The notes below the pieces were generated by a model that made no database searches, was not told where the DNA came from, and saw only the letters and a program-made list of their open reading frames with translations. A stretch of 64,000 bases of DNA, taken from positions 90,734-154,733 of the forward strand of contig NZ_JACJKY010000006.1 of the NCBI RefSeq assembly GCF_016901855.1, given 5' to 3'. The DNA comes from Merdimmobilis hominis (GTDB taxonomy: Bacteria > Bacillota > Clostridia > Oscillospirales > Ruminococcaceae). Each line of letters starts with the position of its first letter. Position 1 is the first letter of the stretch. A program made the position numbers and the translations under genes. Of the stretch, positions 34,645 to 44,345 are shown in pieces.

Positions 34645-37600
34645 TTATTCCGCCGAAAGCAGATTGTTTGTACTCGGTTCGGAAAGCGTCAGTGTCAAAA
34701 GCTTCGACACGCCGTCCTCCTGCATCGTAACACCATACAGCACATCCGCCGCCTCCATCGTACCGCGGCGGTGCGTAATCATGATAAACTGTGTCTGTTC
34801 GGAAAGCGTTTTCAAATATGCCGCATATTTATCGACGTTCACGTCATCAAGCGCCGCCTCGATCTCGTCGAGAATACAAAACGGCGCCGGATGTACCCGC
34901 AGAATCGCAAAATAAATCGCAATCGCCACAAACGCCTGCTCGCCGCCGGAGAGAAGCGTTAAATTTTTGATCACCTTTCCGGGCGGTTCGACATGAATTT
35001 CGATGCCTGTTTCCAGCACGTCGGACGGATCGGTCATCGTGAGCTCTGCGCGGCCGCCGCCGAACAGATCGACAAAAATCTGCTTAAAGTGACGGTTGAT
35101 CTGCGCGAAATTCTCAGAAAACACCGTTTTCATCTGCTGGGTGAGTTCATCGATAAGCTTTAACAGCTCCCGCTTTGACTGCTCCGCATCCGAAATCTGA
35201 TGCGTTAAGAATGTATATCGTTCGTTGACCTCACGGTATTCCTCGATGGCGTCCACATTGACACTGCCGAGTGCACGGATTTTATTCCGCACGGTCGAAA
35301 GCATCATATTTGCTTTTGTCAGATCCTCAACCGGTTTTGCAAGTTTTATAGCTTCCGCACGGGTGAGTTCATATTCGCTCCAGAGCTTTTCGACAAGCTC
35401 GTCAAACGTCTTTTGAATCTGCGCTTTCCGCTCCTCGAGCCGTACCGATTCGCTCATATACTGCTCGCGGATCTGCTGAAGCTTTCGTTCTTCCTCACGC
35501 AGTGCTGTCGTTTTCCCCTCGGCCTCCTGCCGTTTGACTGAAAGCACCGCGATTTCCTTGTCTACTTCGGCAAACCGCGTTTGAAGCGTTTGACAAAGCG
35601 CTTGTTTCTCTTCGATTTTTACGCGGATTTCTTCGTTGTCTGCACGAAGCTGTTCACACAGCGCGTAAAGCCGCTCTTTCTGATCGGCTCCCATTTCGGC
35701 GGTGCGCTTGATCATCTCAATTTCCTGACAGAGAAGTGCATATTCCTTCATCGCTTCGCTGTATGCGTCGCGAATCCTTCCGGTATCCTGCTCTGTTTGC
35801 TGTTCCGCGCCTTCTGTTTTCACGATTTCTTCGTGAAGCAAAGCGAGCACCTGCTCAATTTCTGCAATCTGTGCGTCTGCCGCTTCCTCGCGGTTTGTGA
35901 GCATCGCGATCGTCTCTTCAAACGCTTTCGCCCGTTCGGCACGAACCTGCTCGTCGTCACGCTCATGCGAAATCTGTTCGCGCGCCTGCGCAATCAGCGA
36001 AGAAAGATGCGTTTTTTCGCTCTGTGCACGGATATTGTCCTCCTGCATCGTACGGCTCTGCGCCTCGGAAGCCGAAATTTCCGCCGAAAGCTTTCTCACT
36101 TCCTGTTCAATCGATGCAAACGATTCTGAAAGCGACTGCTTTTTCTCGGAAAGTGTCCGTGCAACGGTGCGGAGTTCTAAAATCTCGTTTTTCCGGCTCA
36201 AAAGACCCGTGCTTTTATTTTTAGAACCACCCGTCATCGAACCGCCGGCGTTGACCACCTGACCATCGAGTGTAACGATGCGGAATTTATACTGGTTTGC
36301 CTTTGCGATCGAAACCGCATCGTCCAAATCCTCCGCCACAACGACACGGCCGAGCAGAGAATCCATCACACCCTGATACACCGGTGCAAACGACACAAGA
36401 TTGCATGCAAGACCCACAAAGCCGTCAAACCGCTCGAGCCCGCGGCAGTCTAATCGATTGCCTTTGACAGCGGACAGCGGCAAAAATGTTGCACGGCCGA
36501 GTTTTTCTTCCTTCAAAAGACGAATCGCTGCTTTTGCATTTTCTTCGTTTTCGGTAATAATATGCTGCAGCGAACCGGACAGCGCCGTTTCAATTGCTGT
36601 TGCATATTGATCCTTTACCGTAATGCAGTTGGACACTGTGCCGTGAATGCCCGAAAGCACACCGCGCTGTCCGCGTTTTAATACCTCTTTGACACTGAAT
36701 GCATAACCGTCGAGGCTCTGTTCCATTGCTGTGAGCAGTTTTTCTTTCTGGGACGCCTCTGTAAGCTGTTTGTCGATCGCACGGATTTCCTCGCTGAGTG
36801 CATCTCGTTTTTGCTCCCGCCGCTCTTTTTTCAGTGAAAGACCGGCACGGGTATTTTTCTCTCGCTCCATCTGCTCTGTGACCGATGCAATCAGCGCATC
36901 TGCCTGAAGAATCGACTGTTCATAAGAAGCAAGCTGTTCTTTCTGATGTGCAATCATCTGTGCACGACGTTCTGCATCGGCGCTTAGCTGTGCAAGCGAC
37001 TCGCTTGCCGCCTGTTTTGCAAGCTGTGCCGATGATTTGTCGATGGTCATTTTATGCAGTTTTTCCCGTTCAGCCTGCTCCCTCTTGGCAAGCTCTGCAC
37101 GCTGTGCAAAAATTGCCGCGCGCTTTTCCTCGCTGTCTGTCTGTTCTTTTAACAGCGATTCAGCTTTTTCTTTCATTTTCTGCGCTTCGGTTTGTTTTTC
37201 TTCCACACGATGCGCAGCATCCAAAACGGTCTGCTCTGTCTGCAAAATATCAAGTTCGGTACGTTTTCTCTGTTCATCGTTGTGACGGATATCATTCTCG
37301 AGCACCGCACATTCCGATTCTGCCGCAGAAACCTCCGCCTGCATCTTCGTTTTTTGCTGCCGGAGCGTATCCGCTTCCACCATACAGCGCTGCATCTCTT
37401 CAAACGCCGATGCAGACTGTGCTTCATTTTGCTTTAGAAGATCATCCGTTTCGGCAAGGCGCTGACTGCTCACCAAAAGCTTGTCACTTTGATCCTTAAG
37501 CGCCCGATTTGACGATTCGATCGTATCGGTCCAGATGGAAACTTCGAGTTCCTTTTTCTCAGCGGCAAGCGTCAAAAACGCTTTTGCCTTCTCCGACTGG

Positions 37601-38220
37601 GAACGAAGCGGTGCCAAACGGCTTTCAAGCTCTGTCAGAATGTCACGCAGCCGCGCCAAATTCTCCTCAGCACGCACAAGATTGCGCTGTGCCTCCGTTT
37701 TGCGGTAACGGAATTTCGCAATTCCGGCCGCCTCTTCAAAGATCTCGCGCCGCTGTGTGCTCTTTGCCTGCACAATCTCTGCGATTTTGCCCTGTCCAAC
37801 CAGCGAATAGCCGTCTTTTCCCAAACCGGTATCAAGAAAACTCTCCTGCAAATCACGCAGTCTGACCGGTTTGCGATTGATCATATATTCACTCTCGCCC
37901 GACCGGTCATACCGGCGGGTGATTGTCACTTCATCTTCCTCAATATGGAGTGTGCGGTCTTTATTGTCAATCGTCAAAGACACCTCGGCAAATCCCTGCG
38001 CTCTGCGCGTTTTCGTACCGGTGAAAATGACGTCCTCCATCTTGTCGCCTCGCAGTGTTTTGGTCGACTGTTCGCCGAGCACCCAGCGCACCGCGTCGCT
38101 GATGTTGCTTTTACCGCTGCCATTCGGACCGACAACGGCGGTAAGACCGTTTCCGAACGTCACTTTTGTCTTGTCGGGAAACGACTTAAACCCCTGAATT
38201 TCCAGACTTTTTAACCGCAA
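34645..38220 (-). CDS. smc: Chromosome segregation SMC protein
   Basis: A 1191-residue SMC ATPase for chromosome organization. It has Walker A (PNGSGKSN) at the N terminus, long coiled coils, a hinge near the middle (GVLSGIHGTVSNCI, GRVVVAEDLDDAV), signature LLSGGEQAFVAIA and Walker B FCILDEIEAALDD near the C terminus. The start is TTG at 38220, with AAGGAG 8 bases upstream; it lies inside the radical SAM gene (overlap 35 bases). The frame extends further upstream, but without a ribosome site. ScpA and ScpB are not in the window. Confidence 0.96.
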   Translation of the reverse strand: MRLKSLEIQGFKSFPDKTKVTFGNGLTAVVGPNGSGKSNISDAVRWVLGEQSTKTLRGDKMEDVIFTGTKTRRAQGFAEVSLTIDNKDRTLHIEEDEVTITRRYDRSGESEYMINRKPVRLRDLQESFLDTGLGKDGYSLVGQGKIAEIVQAKSTQRREIFEEAAGIAKFRYRKTEAQRNLVRAEENLARLRDILTELESRLAPLRSQSEKAKAFLTLAAEKKELEVSIWTDTIESSNRALKDQSDKLLVSSQRLAETDDLLKQNEAQSASAFEEMQRCMVEADTLRQQKTKMQAEVSAAESECAVLENDIRHNDEQRKRTELDILQTEQTVLDAAHRVEEKQTEAQKMKEKAESLLKEQTDSEEKRAAIFAQRAELAKREQAEREKLHKMTIDKSSAQLAKQAASESLAQLSADAERRAQMIAHQKEQLASYEQSILQADALIASVTEQMEREKNTRAGLSLKKERREQKRDALSEEIRAIDKQLTEASQKEKLLTAMEQSLDGYAFSVKEVLKRGQRGVLSGIHGTVSNCITVKDQYATAIETALSGSLQHIITENEENAKAAIRLLKEEKLGRATFLPLSAVKGNRLDCRGLERFDGFVGLACNLVSFAPVYQGVMDSLLGRVVVAEDLDDAVSIAKANQYKFRIVTLDGQVVNAGGSMTGGSKNKSTGLLSRKNEILELRTVARTLSEKKQSLSESFASIEQEVRKLSAEISASEAQSRTMQEDNIRAQSEKTHLSSLIAQAREQISHERDDEQVRAERAKAFEETIAMLTNREEAADAQIAEIEQVLALLHEEIVKTEGAEQQTEQDTGRIRDAYSEAMKEYALLCQEIEMIKRTAEMGADQKERLYALCEQLRADNEEIRVKIEEKQALCQTLQTRFAEVDKEIAVLSVKRQEAEGKTTALREEERKLQQIREQYMSESVRLEERKAQIQKTFDELVEKLWSEYELTRAEAIKLAKPVEDLTKANMMLSTVRNKIRALGSVNVDAIEEYREVNERYTFLTHQISDAEQSKRELLKLIDELTQQMKTVFSENFAQINRHFKQIFVDLFGGGRAELTMTDPSDVLETGIEIHVEPPGKVIKNLTLLSGGEQAFVAIAIYFAILRVHPAPFCILDEIEAALDDVNVDKYAAYLKTLSEQTQFIMITHRRGTMEAADVLYGVTMQEDGVSKLLTLTLSEPSTNNLLSAE

Positions 38221-39223
38221 AATTCTCACTCCTTTCCACAAGTACACGATACACCGGAATCTGTTCATCCGGCTTTATTTTGAGGAAAAATCCTCTCGTT
38301 TCAAATTCTTTTTTATTGCACTGTGCATGTCCCACTGCTTTTGACACACATGACGGATGCACAAACACTGTATAGTGTCCGTCCGGCTGTCCGCACAACG
38401 CTTCTTCTATCCGCCGCCGGTACAGAACCGATTCGCACAGTTCACGAAACGCCGGGTGATAAAGTCCGCCTATTTGCGTCTTAATCAACGACGCGGAATC
38501 CTGAAGCCCAAGACGAATGACCGGAATACCGTGCGCATCAAAAAGCTCAAGCAAATCTGCACACACTTCTACACCTGTCCAAAGCGTCATCGGCACATAC
38601 GCGCCCGCTTCATACAGCGATGCAAGCATTGTTCCTTTGACGATCACCGTCGGATAAATCCGCACAAAGTCCGGCGAAAGCGCGCACAGTTCCCTTGCAG
38701 TATACATTGCATCTTCCGGACAAGTGTCGCCGTAAAGTCCGACCATCATCTGAAGTCCGAGCGAAAATCCCGCTTCCCTGATGCGTTTTGATGCCTGTCG
38801 TACCTCTTCCGCTGTGTGACCGCGTCCGTTTTTTAAAAGCACCTCGTCCCGCATCGACTGCGCGCCGAGTTCGATTGTTTTCACGCCATATTCTTTGAGC
38901 AGTGAAAGCATCGGCGGCTCGACTGCATCGGGACGGGTAGACACCCGAATACCCGCGCAATCTCCGTGTTCAACAAACGGAAATGCTGCCGTCAGATACG
39001 CACGCACCCGCTCCTCGCCGATCGCTGTAAAGCTGCCGCCGAAAAACGCCACTTCCATATCAGAAGTGAGCAAGCACTGCTCTTTCGCCCGCGCCAGTGT
39101 ATCTGCGACTTCCTGCGGTGTGACTGCCGCTTCCTGTCCGGAAATGGCATGCTGTTCGCAGAAACTGCACTGATGCGGACAGCCGTAATGCGGAATAAAG
39201 AACGGAAACGTCTTATGTTTCAT
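38186..39223 (-). CDS. Radical SAM protein, Elp3-like family
   Basis: A 345-residue radical SAM enzyme with the cluster motif CPHQCSFC near the N terminus, FFGGSFT, RVSTRPDAV and an ELGAQSM segment as in Elp3/YhcC-type proteins. No acetyltransferase domain is present. It is a conserved but uncharacterized gene commonly placed between rnc and smc in clostridia, suggesting an RNA-modification role (inference). The start at 39223 overlaps the rnc stop by 11 bases. Confidence 0.85.
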   Translation of the reverse strand: MKHKTFPFFIPHYGCPHQCSFCEQHAISGQEAAVTPQEVADTLARAKEQCLLTSDMEVAFFGGSFTAIGEERVRAYLTAAFPFVEHGDCAGIRVSTRPDAVEPPMLSLLKEYGVKTIELGAQSMRDEVLLKNGRGHTAEEVRQASKRIREAGFSLGLQMMVGLYGDTCPEDAMYTARELCALSPDFVRIYPTVIVKGTMLASLYEAGAYVPMTLWTGVEVCADLLELFDAHGIPVIRLGLQDSASLIKTQIGGLYHPAFRELCESVLYRRRIEEALCGQPDGHYTVFVHPSCVSKAVGHAQCNKKEFETRGFFLKIKPDEQIPVYRVLVERSENFAVKKSGNSGV

Positions 39224-39902
39224 AGCCCATGAGCGAAAGCGCCTCTTTTGCCGCAAGCTGCTCGGCCTGCTTTTTGCTGCGGCCTGTACCAGTGCCGATC
39301 ACGTTCGAGTTTAGGTGTACTTCGACTGTGAATGCCTTGTTGTGATCAGGACCCGACTCGCCGACAAGCACATATTCGATTTTTTCCTCGCGGTTTTTCT
39401 GAATGATCTCCTGGAGCGCCGTTTTATAGTCGCTTGTCATGCTGATGCGGTGAATGTCCATATGTTTTGGCATAAAACGGAGCACAAACCGCTTTGCCGG
39501 CTCATAGCCGCCGTCCAGATAAATCGCCGCCAAAACGGCCTCAAATGCATCGGATACCACAGACGGCCGTGTGCGTCCGCCGGTGTTCTCCTCGCCTTTT
39601 CCGAGCAGGATAAAATCGCCGAGTCCGATTTCGTTTGCAAACTGAAACAAACTCTTTTCGCACACAAGCGATGCGCGAAGCTTTGTCAAATCTCCCTCCG
39701 GCTGATGGCGATAGTGCGAAAACAGATACTCCGCAACGATCAGCGAAAGCACGGAATCGCCCAAAAATTCAAGCCGCTCGTTGTCTTTTAAATTGCGCCG
39801 ACCCTCGTGTGAATAAGAGGAATGGGTCAGCGCCTCATTTAAGAGAATCGGATTTTCAAACGAATATCCGATTGCCTCTTCAATTTTTTTAAACTGTTCC
39901 AT
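39213..39902 (-). CDS. rnc: Ribonuclease III
   Basis: A 229-residue double-strand-specific RNase for rRNA and mRNA maturation. The catalytic signature NERLEFLGDSVLSL is intact, and a C-terminal dsRNA-binding domain (DYKTALQEIIQKN, GTGRSKKQAEQLAAKEAL) is present. It overlaps plsX by 14 bases. Confidence 0.97.
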   Translation of the reverse strand: MEQFKKIEEAIGYSFENPILLNEALTHSSYSHEGRRNLKDNERLEFLGDSVLSLIVAEYLFSHYRHQPEGDLTKLRASLVCEKSLFQFANEIGLGDFILLGKGEENTGGRTRPSVVSDAFEAVLAAIYLDGGYEPAKRFVLRFMPKHMDIHRISMTSDYKTALQEIIQKNREEKIEYVLVGESGPDHNKAFTVEVHLNSNVIGTGTGRSKKQAEQLAAKEALSLMGYET

Positions 39903-40920
39903 CGTTTTGTCTTTCCTTGTTTTGCTGTCTTAACTGTTCCATCGAGGACGTGATCTCGCCGATGACATCCATCTTCACGAAATCGCGCGCCTGACGGATT
40001 GCATTTTTAAATGCCACACCGTTTGAACTGCCGTGTGCTTTGATGACCGGCTTTGAAATACCCAAAAGCGGTGCGCCGCCGTATTCGGTATAGTCCATCT
40101 TTTTCTTGAAGCCCTTGACTTTTTTGAGTACCAAAAGGCCGGCGAGTGTTCCCATAAACGAACTTTTGAAAATATCTTTGAGTGCGTTGCCGATCATTTT
40201 GCCAAGGCCTTCGGTGAGTTTTAAAATCACGTTTCCGGTAAAACCGTCGGTGATGACCACATCTGCGTCACCGCGCGGAATATAACGCGGTTCAATATTA
40301 CCGGTGAAGTGAAACAGGTCGCTGTCCTTCATCATGGCATGCACACCAAGCTCGAGCGCACGGCCTTTTGTTTCCTCCGCACCGATATTGACGACTGCCA
40401 CGCGCGGAGATGCGATTTTCATGATCTTCTCCATATACACAGAACCCATCACGCCGAACTGCACGAGCATTTCCGGACGGCATTCAACGTTTGCGCCTGC
40501 GTCCATAAGCATATAGCATCCGGTTTCTGACGGAATAATCGGTGCGAGCGTCGCACGGCGCACGCCTTTGATTCGGCGCAGCATGAGCGATGCGCCGACA
40601 ACCATTGCGCCGGTACTTCCCGCACAGACAACGGCGTCGCCTTTGCCCTCGTTTAAGAGTTCAAACGCTTTTGCCATCGAAGAATCTTTATATTCGGTCA
40701 TGATATCCTGCGGATGTGCATCCACCGGAATCACACTCGGCGCATGAACGATCTCGATGCCGTCAAGCGAAATATTGTTTTCTTTTGCGCAGGATAAAAT
40801 CTGCTCTTTATCGCCAGTCATGATGATGGAAACGCCATATTCGTCCACCGCCATGCGGCTTCCTTCCAAAACGGCTTTCGGCGCATGATCGCCGCCGAAT
40901 CCGTCGATAATGATTCTCAT
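39889..40920 (-). CDS. plsX: Phosphate acyltransferase PlsX
   Basis: A 343-residue enzyme making acyl-phosphate from acyl-ACP for phosphatidate synthesis. It starts MRIIIDGFGGDHAPKAVLEG and has GAMVVGASLML and DGFTGNVILKLTEG. The ATG shares its first base with the last base of the trmFO stop (TAATG), so translation is coupled. The usual neighbour acpP is not beside it; rnc follows directly. Confidence 0.96.
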   Translation of the reverse strand: MRIIIDGFGGDHAPKAVLEGSRMAVDEYGVSIIMTGDKEQILSCAKENNISLDGIEIVHAPSVIPVDAHPQDIMTEYKDSSMAKAFELLNEGKGDAVVCAGSTGAMVVGASLMLRRIKGVRRATLAPIIPSETGCYMLMDAGANVECRPEMLVQFGVMGSVYMEKIMKIASPRVAVVNIGAEETKGRALELGVHAMMKDSDLFHFTGNIEPRYIPRGDADVVITDGFTGNVILKLTEGLGKMIGNALKDIFKSSFMGTLAGLLVLKKVKGFKKKMDYTEYGGAPLLGISKPVIKAHGSSNGVAFKNAIRQARDFVKMDVIGEITSSMEQLRQQNKERQNDGTV

Positions 40921-42236
40921 TATTCTTCCCCCTCTTGTCTTAATACCCGGTCAAGCGACGCGAGCGCACGCTCCGCCAGCTGCCGGTACCGTTCTTTTTT
41001 ATCGCGCACCGGTGCATTAAGCGGCGGCAAAATGCCCATATTCGCCCCCATCGGCTGAAAGTCGGTGACGGTTTCGTCCGAAATATACCGGCTCAGCGCA
41101 CCGCACATCGTATCTGCCGGAAGTGCAAGCGCCGGTTTTCCCTGCAAATAGCGGAACATATTTTTTGCCGCAATAATGCCGCTCATCGCCGACTCCATAT
41201 AGCCCTCAACACCGGTCATCTGCCCTGCAAAATAAAGTCCCGGCCGTTCTTTGAAAGAGAACGACGCATGAAGCAAACGCGGTGAATCCAAAAACGTATT
41301 GCGATGCATTACGCCATAGCGCGCAAACTCCGCATGTTCAAGGCCCGGAATCATCGAAAACACGCGCTTTTGCTCGCCGAATTTCAGATTTGTCTGGAAT
41401 CCGACCAAATTATAAAGCGTGCCGTCTGCATTCTCCTTGCGAAGCTGCACGACTGCCCACGGACGGTGTCCTGTCCGCGGATCACGCAGTCCCACCGGCT
41501 TTAACGGACCGAACCGAATCGTATCGGCACCGCGTTTTGCCATCACTTCCACCGGCATGCAGCCCTCATACACTTTCAGTCCGTCAGCGCGGTCAAAGCT
41601 GTGCAGGGGCGCCGATTCTGCCGAAATGAGCGCTTCATAAAACCGCTCATATTCCTCTTTGTTCATCGGACAGTTTAAATAATCGTCGTCGCCGCGGTCA
41701 TACCGGGATGCCGCAAACGCAACAGACCGGTCAATGCTTTCCGCTGTGACGATCGGTGCCGCCGCATCGTAGAAACTAAGCCGCCGTTTGTGCACAAGCT
41801 CGCCAATGGCATCTGCCAGTGCGTCCGACGTGAGCGGACCGCTTGCAATAATGCAGTTTCCGTCCGGAATTTCGGTGACTTCTTTAGAAATGACCGTGAT
41901 ATTCGGATGTGTTTTGATTTTCTCTGTGATATAGTCGGAAAACAGTGTGCGGTCGACCGCCAGTGCACCGCCTGCCGCAACACTGCATTGCGCAGCGCTT
42001 TCGAGCGTCAGCGATCCCATGCGCCGCATTTCTTCCTTTAAAAGGCCTGCGGCGCTTTCCACCCGTGCGGCTTTCAAGGAATTCGAGCAGACAAGCTCGG
42101 CAAATCCGCTGTAATGGTGCGCAGGCGAATATTTTTTAGGCTTCATCTCATAAAGCGAAACCGAAACACCGTGCTGTGCAAGCCAATAGGCCGCTTCACA
42201 GCCTGCAAGGCCTGCGCCGATCACTGTAACATTCAT
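40920..42236 (-). CDS. trmFO: tRNA m5U54 methyltransferase TrmFO (folate-dependent)
   Basis: A 438-residue FAD enzyme methylating U54 of tRNA with methylene-THF. The FAD motif VIGAGLAGCEAAYWLAQ is at the N terminus; the family motif FAELVCSNSLKAA and CPMNKEEYERFYEAL are present. It lies between topA and plsX; the topA-trmFO pair is widespread in Firmicutes. Confidence 0.96.
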   Translation of the reverse strand: MNVTVIGAGLAGCEAAYWLAQHGVSVSLYEMKPKKYSPAHHYSGFAELVCSNSLKAARVESAAGLLKEEMRRMGSLTLESAAQCSVAAGGALAVDRTLFSDYITEKIKTHPNITVISKEVTEIPDGNCIIASGPLTSDALADAIGELVHKRRLSFYDAAAPIVTAESIDRSVAFAASRYDRGDDDYLNCPMNKEEYERFYEALISAESAPLHSFDRADGLKVYEGCMPVEVMAKRGADTIRFGPLKPVGLRDPRTGHRPWAVVQLRKENADGTLYNLVGFQTNLKFGEQKRVFSMIPGLEHAEFARYGVMHRNTFLDSPRLLHASFSFKERPGLYFAGQMTGVEGYMESAMSGIIAAKNMFRYLQGKPALALPADTMCGALSRYISDETVTDFQPMGANMGILPPLNAPVRDKKERYRQLAERALASLDRVLRQEGEE

Positions 42237-44320
42237 TCGTCTTTCAATCCTCTTTCATAGCTGCACGATTCGTTTGAACAATAGATTTTGCCGTTGCGGC
42301 CGCTCTTTTTGAGCAGTGTTTTGCCGCACTGCGGACAGTGCTCTGCAATCGGCGGGTCCCAGGACAAGAATGAGCATTCCGGATTCTTTTCGCATCCATA
42401 GAATTTTTTGCCCTTTTTCGATTTCTTCTCGAGAATTTTAGAACCGCAGAGCGGACATTCACCCGGCATTTCACTGACAATGCGTTTTGTGTTTTTGCAT
42501 TCCGGATAGCCCGGGCAAGCGAGGAATTTGCCAAACCGTCCGCTTTTTATGACCATCTTGCGTCCGCAGAGCTCGCAGACGACATCGGTTTCTTCATCGG
42601 GAATGCGGTATGATTTACCCTCGGTTTCTGCCTCCGCTTTTGCGAGCGTTTCTTCAAAGCCGTCATAGAAGCTGTGCAGAACAGCTGTCCAGGACTTATC
42701 GCCGTCCTCGATCTCGTCGAGATCTTTCTCCATGTTCGCCGTAAAATCAGCGTCAACGATTTGTTCGAAATGCTCTTTCATGAGCTTCGTCGTCACTTCG
42801 CCGAGCTCCGTCGGTTTTAACTGCTTGCCCTCGCGCTCGACATAGTTTCTGCCGAGAATCGTCGTAATCGTCGCCGCATAGGTACTCGGACGGCCGATGC
42901 CGTTTTCCTCAAGTTCCTTAATAAGCGATGCCTCTGTGTAGCGGGGAGGCGGCTGTGTAAAATGCTGACTGCCTTTGACATCCTGCGGGTCGAGATAATC
43001 TTTCTCGGCAAGCGGCGGCAATACACCGCCCTCTTCTTTTTCTTCATCGCGGCTCTCAGTGTACAGCACGGTAAAACCATCGAATTTCACCGTAAAACCG
43101 GATGCTTTGAACATATAGCCCGCCGCGTCGATCTGTGCCGCCACGGTATCGAGCAGTGCGCTCGCCATCTGGCTTGCGATAAACCGCTCCCAGATGAGTT
43201 TATACAGTTTATACTGATCGGATGTGAGGCTCGCTTTGACCTTGTCCGGCGAAAGTTCCGGCAAGGACGGACGGATTGCCTCATGTGCATCCTGCGCGTT
43301 GTTTTTCGATTTGTAGACGCGCGGTGTCTGCGGAATATATGCTTTTCCGTATGTCTGCTCGATATAATCGGCTGCTGCCGCTTTTGCTTCGTCGGAAATC
43401 CGGAGCGAGTCGGTTCTCATATAGGTAATCAGACCGATTGCGCCCAAACCTTCCACATCGACGCCCTCATAGAGCTCCTGCGCCGCTTTCATTGTGCGGC
43501 GTGCCTGGAAACCGAGTTTGCGTGATGCCTCCTGCTGCATGGTAGAAGTCGTAAACGGCGGCGCCGGCGATTTCTGACGCACCCGGTTTGTCACAGACAT
43601 AACCTGATAATCCGCATGCGCAACGGAAGCCAAAATGGCGTCTGTTTCCTCTTTGGTATGCAGATCAATCTTTTTGCCGTCCTTGCCGTAAAATTTTGCG
43701 ACAAACGGCTTATCAGACGACGGTGCTTTCAGCATCGCTTCAATCGACCAGTATTCCTGCGGCACAAAATTGCGGATTTCTTCCTCACGGTCAACAATCA
43801 TGCGTACCGTCACTGACTGCACACGTCCCGCCGACAAACCGCTTTTAACTTTTTTCCAGAGAAACGGACTCAGTTTATAGCCGACTAATCGGTCAAGAAT
43901 CCGGCGCGCCTGCTGGGAATTGACAAGCGCTTCGTTCACTTTGCGCGGTGAAGCCATACCGCTTTTGACGCCGCTTTTTGTGATCTCATTAAACGTCACA
44001 CGGTTTTTCTCGTTTAAATCAACACCCAAAAGCTGTGCCAAGTGCCAGGAAATCGCTTCGCCTTCGCGATCTGGGTCGGTTGCAAGATAAATTTTGTCTT
44101 TATCCTTTGCCGCCGCTTTCAGCTTTTTGATGGTTTCAGATTGTTTTCGAATGTTAATATATTTTGGCGCAAAATCATTTTCGGTGTCCACACCAAGACG
44201 CGATTTTGGAAGATCGCGTACATGTCCCATGGATGCAACGACTTCGTAATTTCGGCCCAGATATTTTTTAATTGTTTTCGCCTTTGCCGGCGATTCCACA
44301 ATGACCAGTTTCTTTGCCAT
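42233..44320 (-). CDS. topA: DNA topoisomerase I
   Basis: A 695-residue type IA topoisomerase relaxing negative supercoils. It has the TOPRIM domain (VIVESPAKAKTI, DPDREGEAI), the active tyrosine in LITYMRTDSLRIS, and three C-terminal zinc ribbons beginning CELCGRKM, CPLCGSKI and CPQCGKTL. It overlaps trmFO by 4 bases and follows dprA after 25 bases. Confidence 0.97.
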   Translation of the reverse strand: MAKKLVIVESPAKAKTIKKYLGRNYEVVASMGHVRDLPKSRLGVDTENDFAPKYINIRKQSETIKKLKAAAKDKDKIYLATDPDREGEAISWHLAQLLGVDLNEKNRVTFNEITKSGVKSGMASPRKVNEALVNSQQARRILDRLVGYKLSPFLWKKVKSGLSAGRVQSVTVRMIVDREEEIRNFVPQEYWSIEAMLKAPSSDKPFVAKFYGKDGKKIDLHTKEETDAILASVAHADYQVMSVTNRVRQKSPAPPFTTSTMQQEASRKLGFQARRTMKAAQELYEGVDVEGLGAIGLITYMRTDSLRISDEAKAAAADYIEQTYGKAYIPQTPRVYKSKNNAQDAHEAIRPSLPELSPDKVKASLTSDQYKLYKLIWERFIASQMASALLDTVAAQIDAAGYMFKASGFTVKFDGFTVLYTESRDEEKEEGGVLPPLAEKDYLDPQDVKGSQHFTQPPPRYTEASLIKELEENGIGRPSTYAATITTILGRNYVEREGKQLKPTELGEVTTKLMKEHFEQIVDADFTANMEKDLDEIEDGDKSWTAVLHSFYDGFEETLAKAEAETEGKSYRIPDEETDVVCELCGRKMVIKSGRFGKFLACPGYPECKNTKRIVSEMPGECPLCGSKILEKKSKKGKKFYGCEKNPECSFLSWDPPIAEHCPQCGKTLLKKSGRNGKIYCSNESCSYERGLKDE

Positions 44321-44345
44321 ACTGCCTCCACACCATTTTTTACAC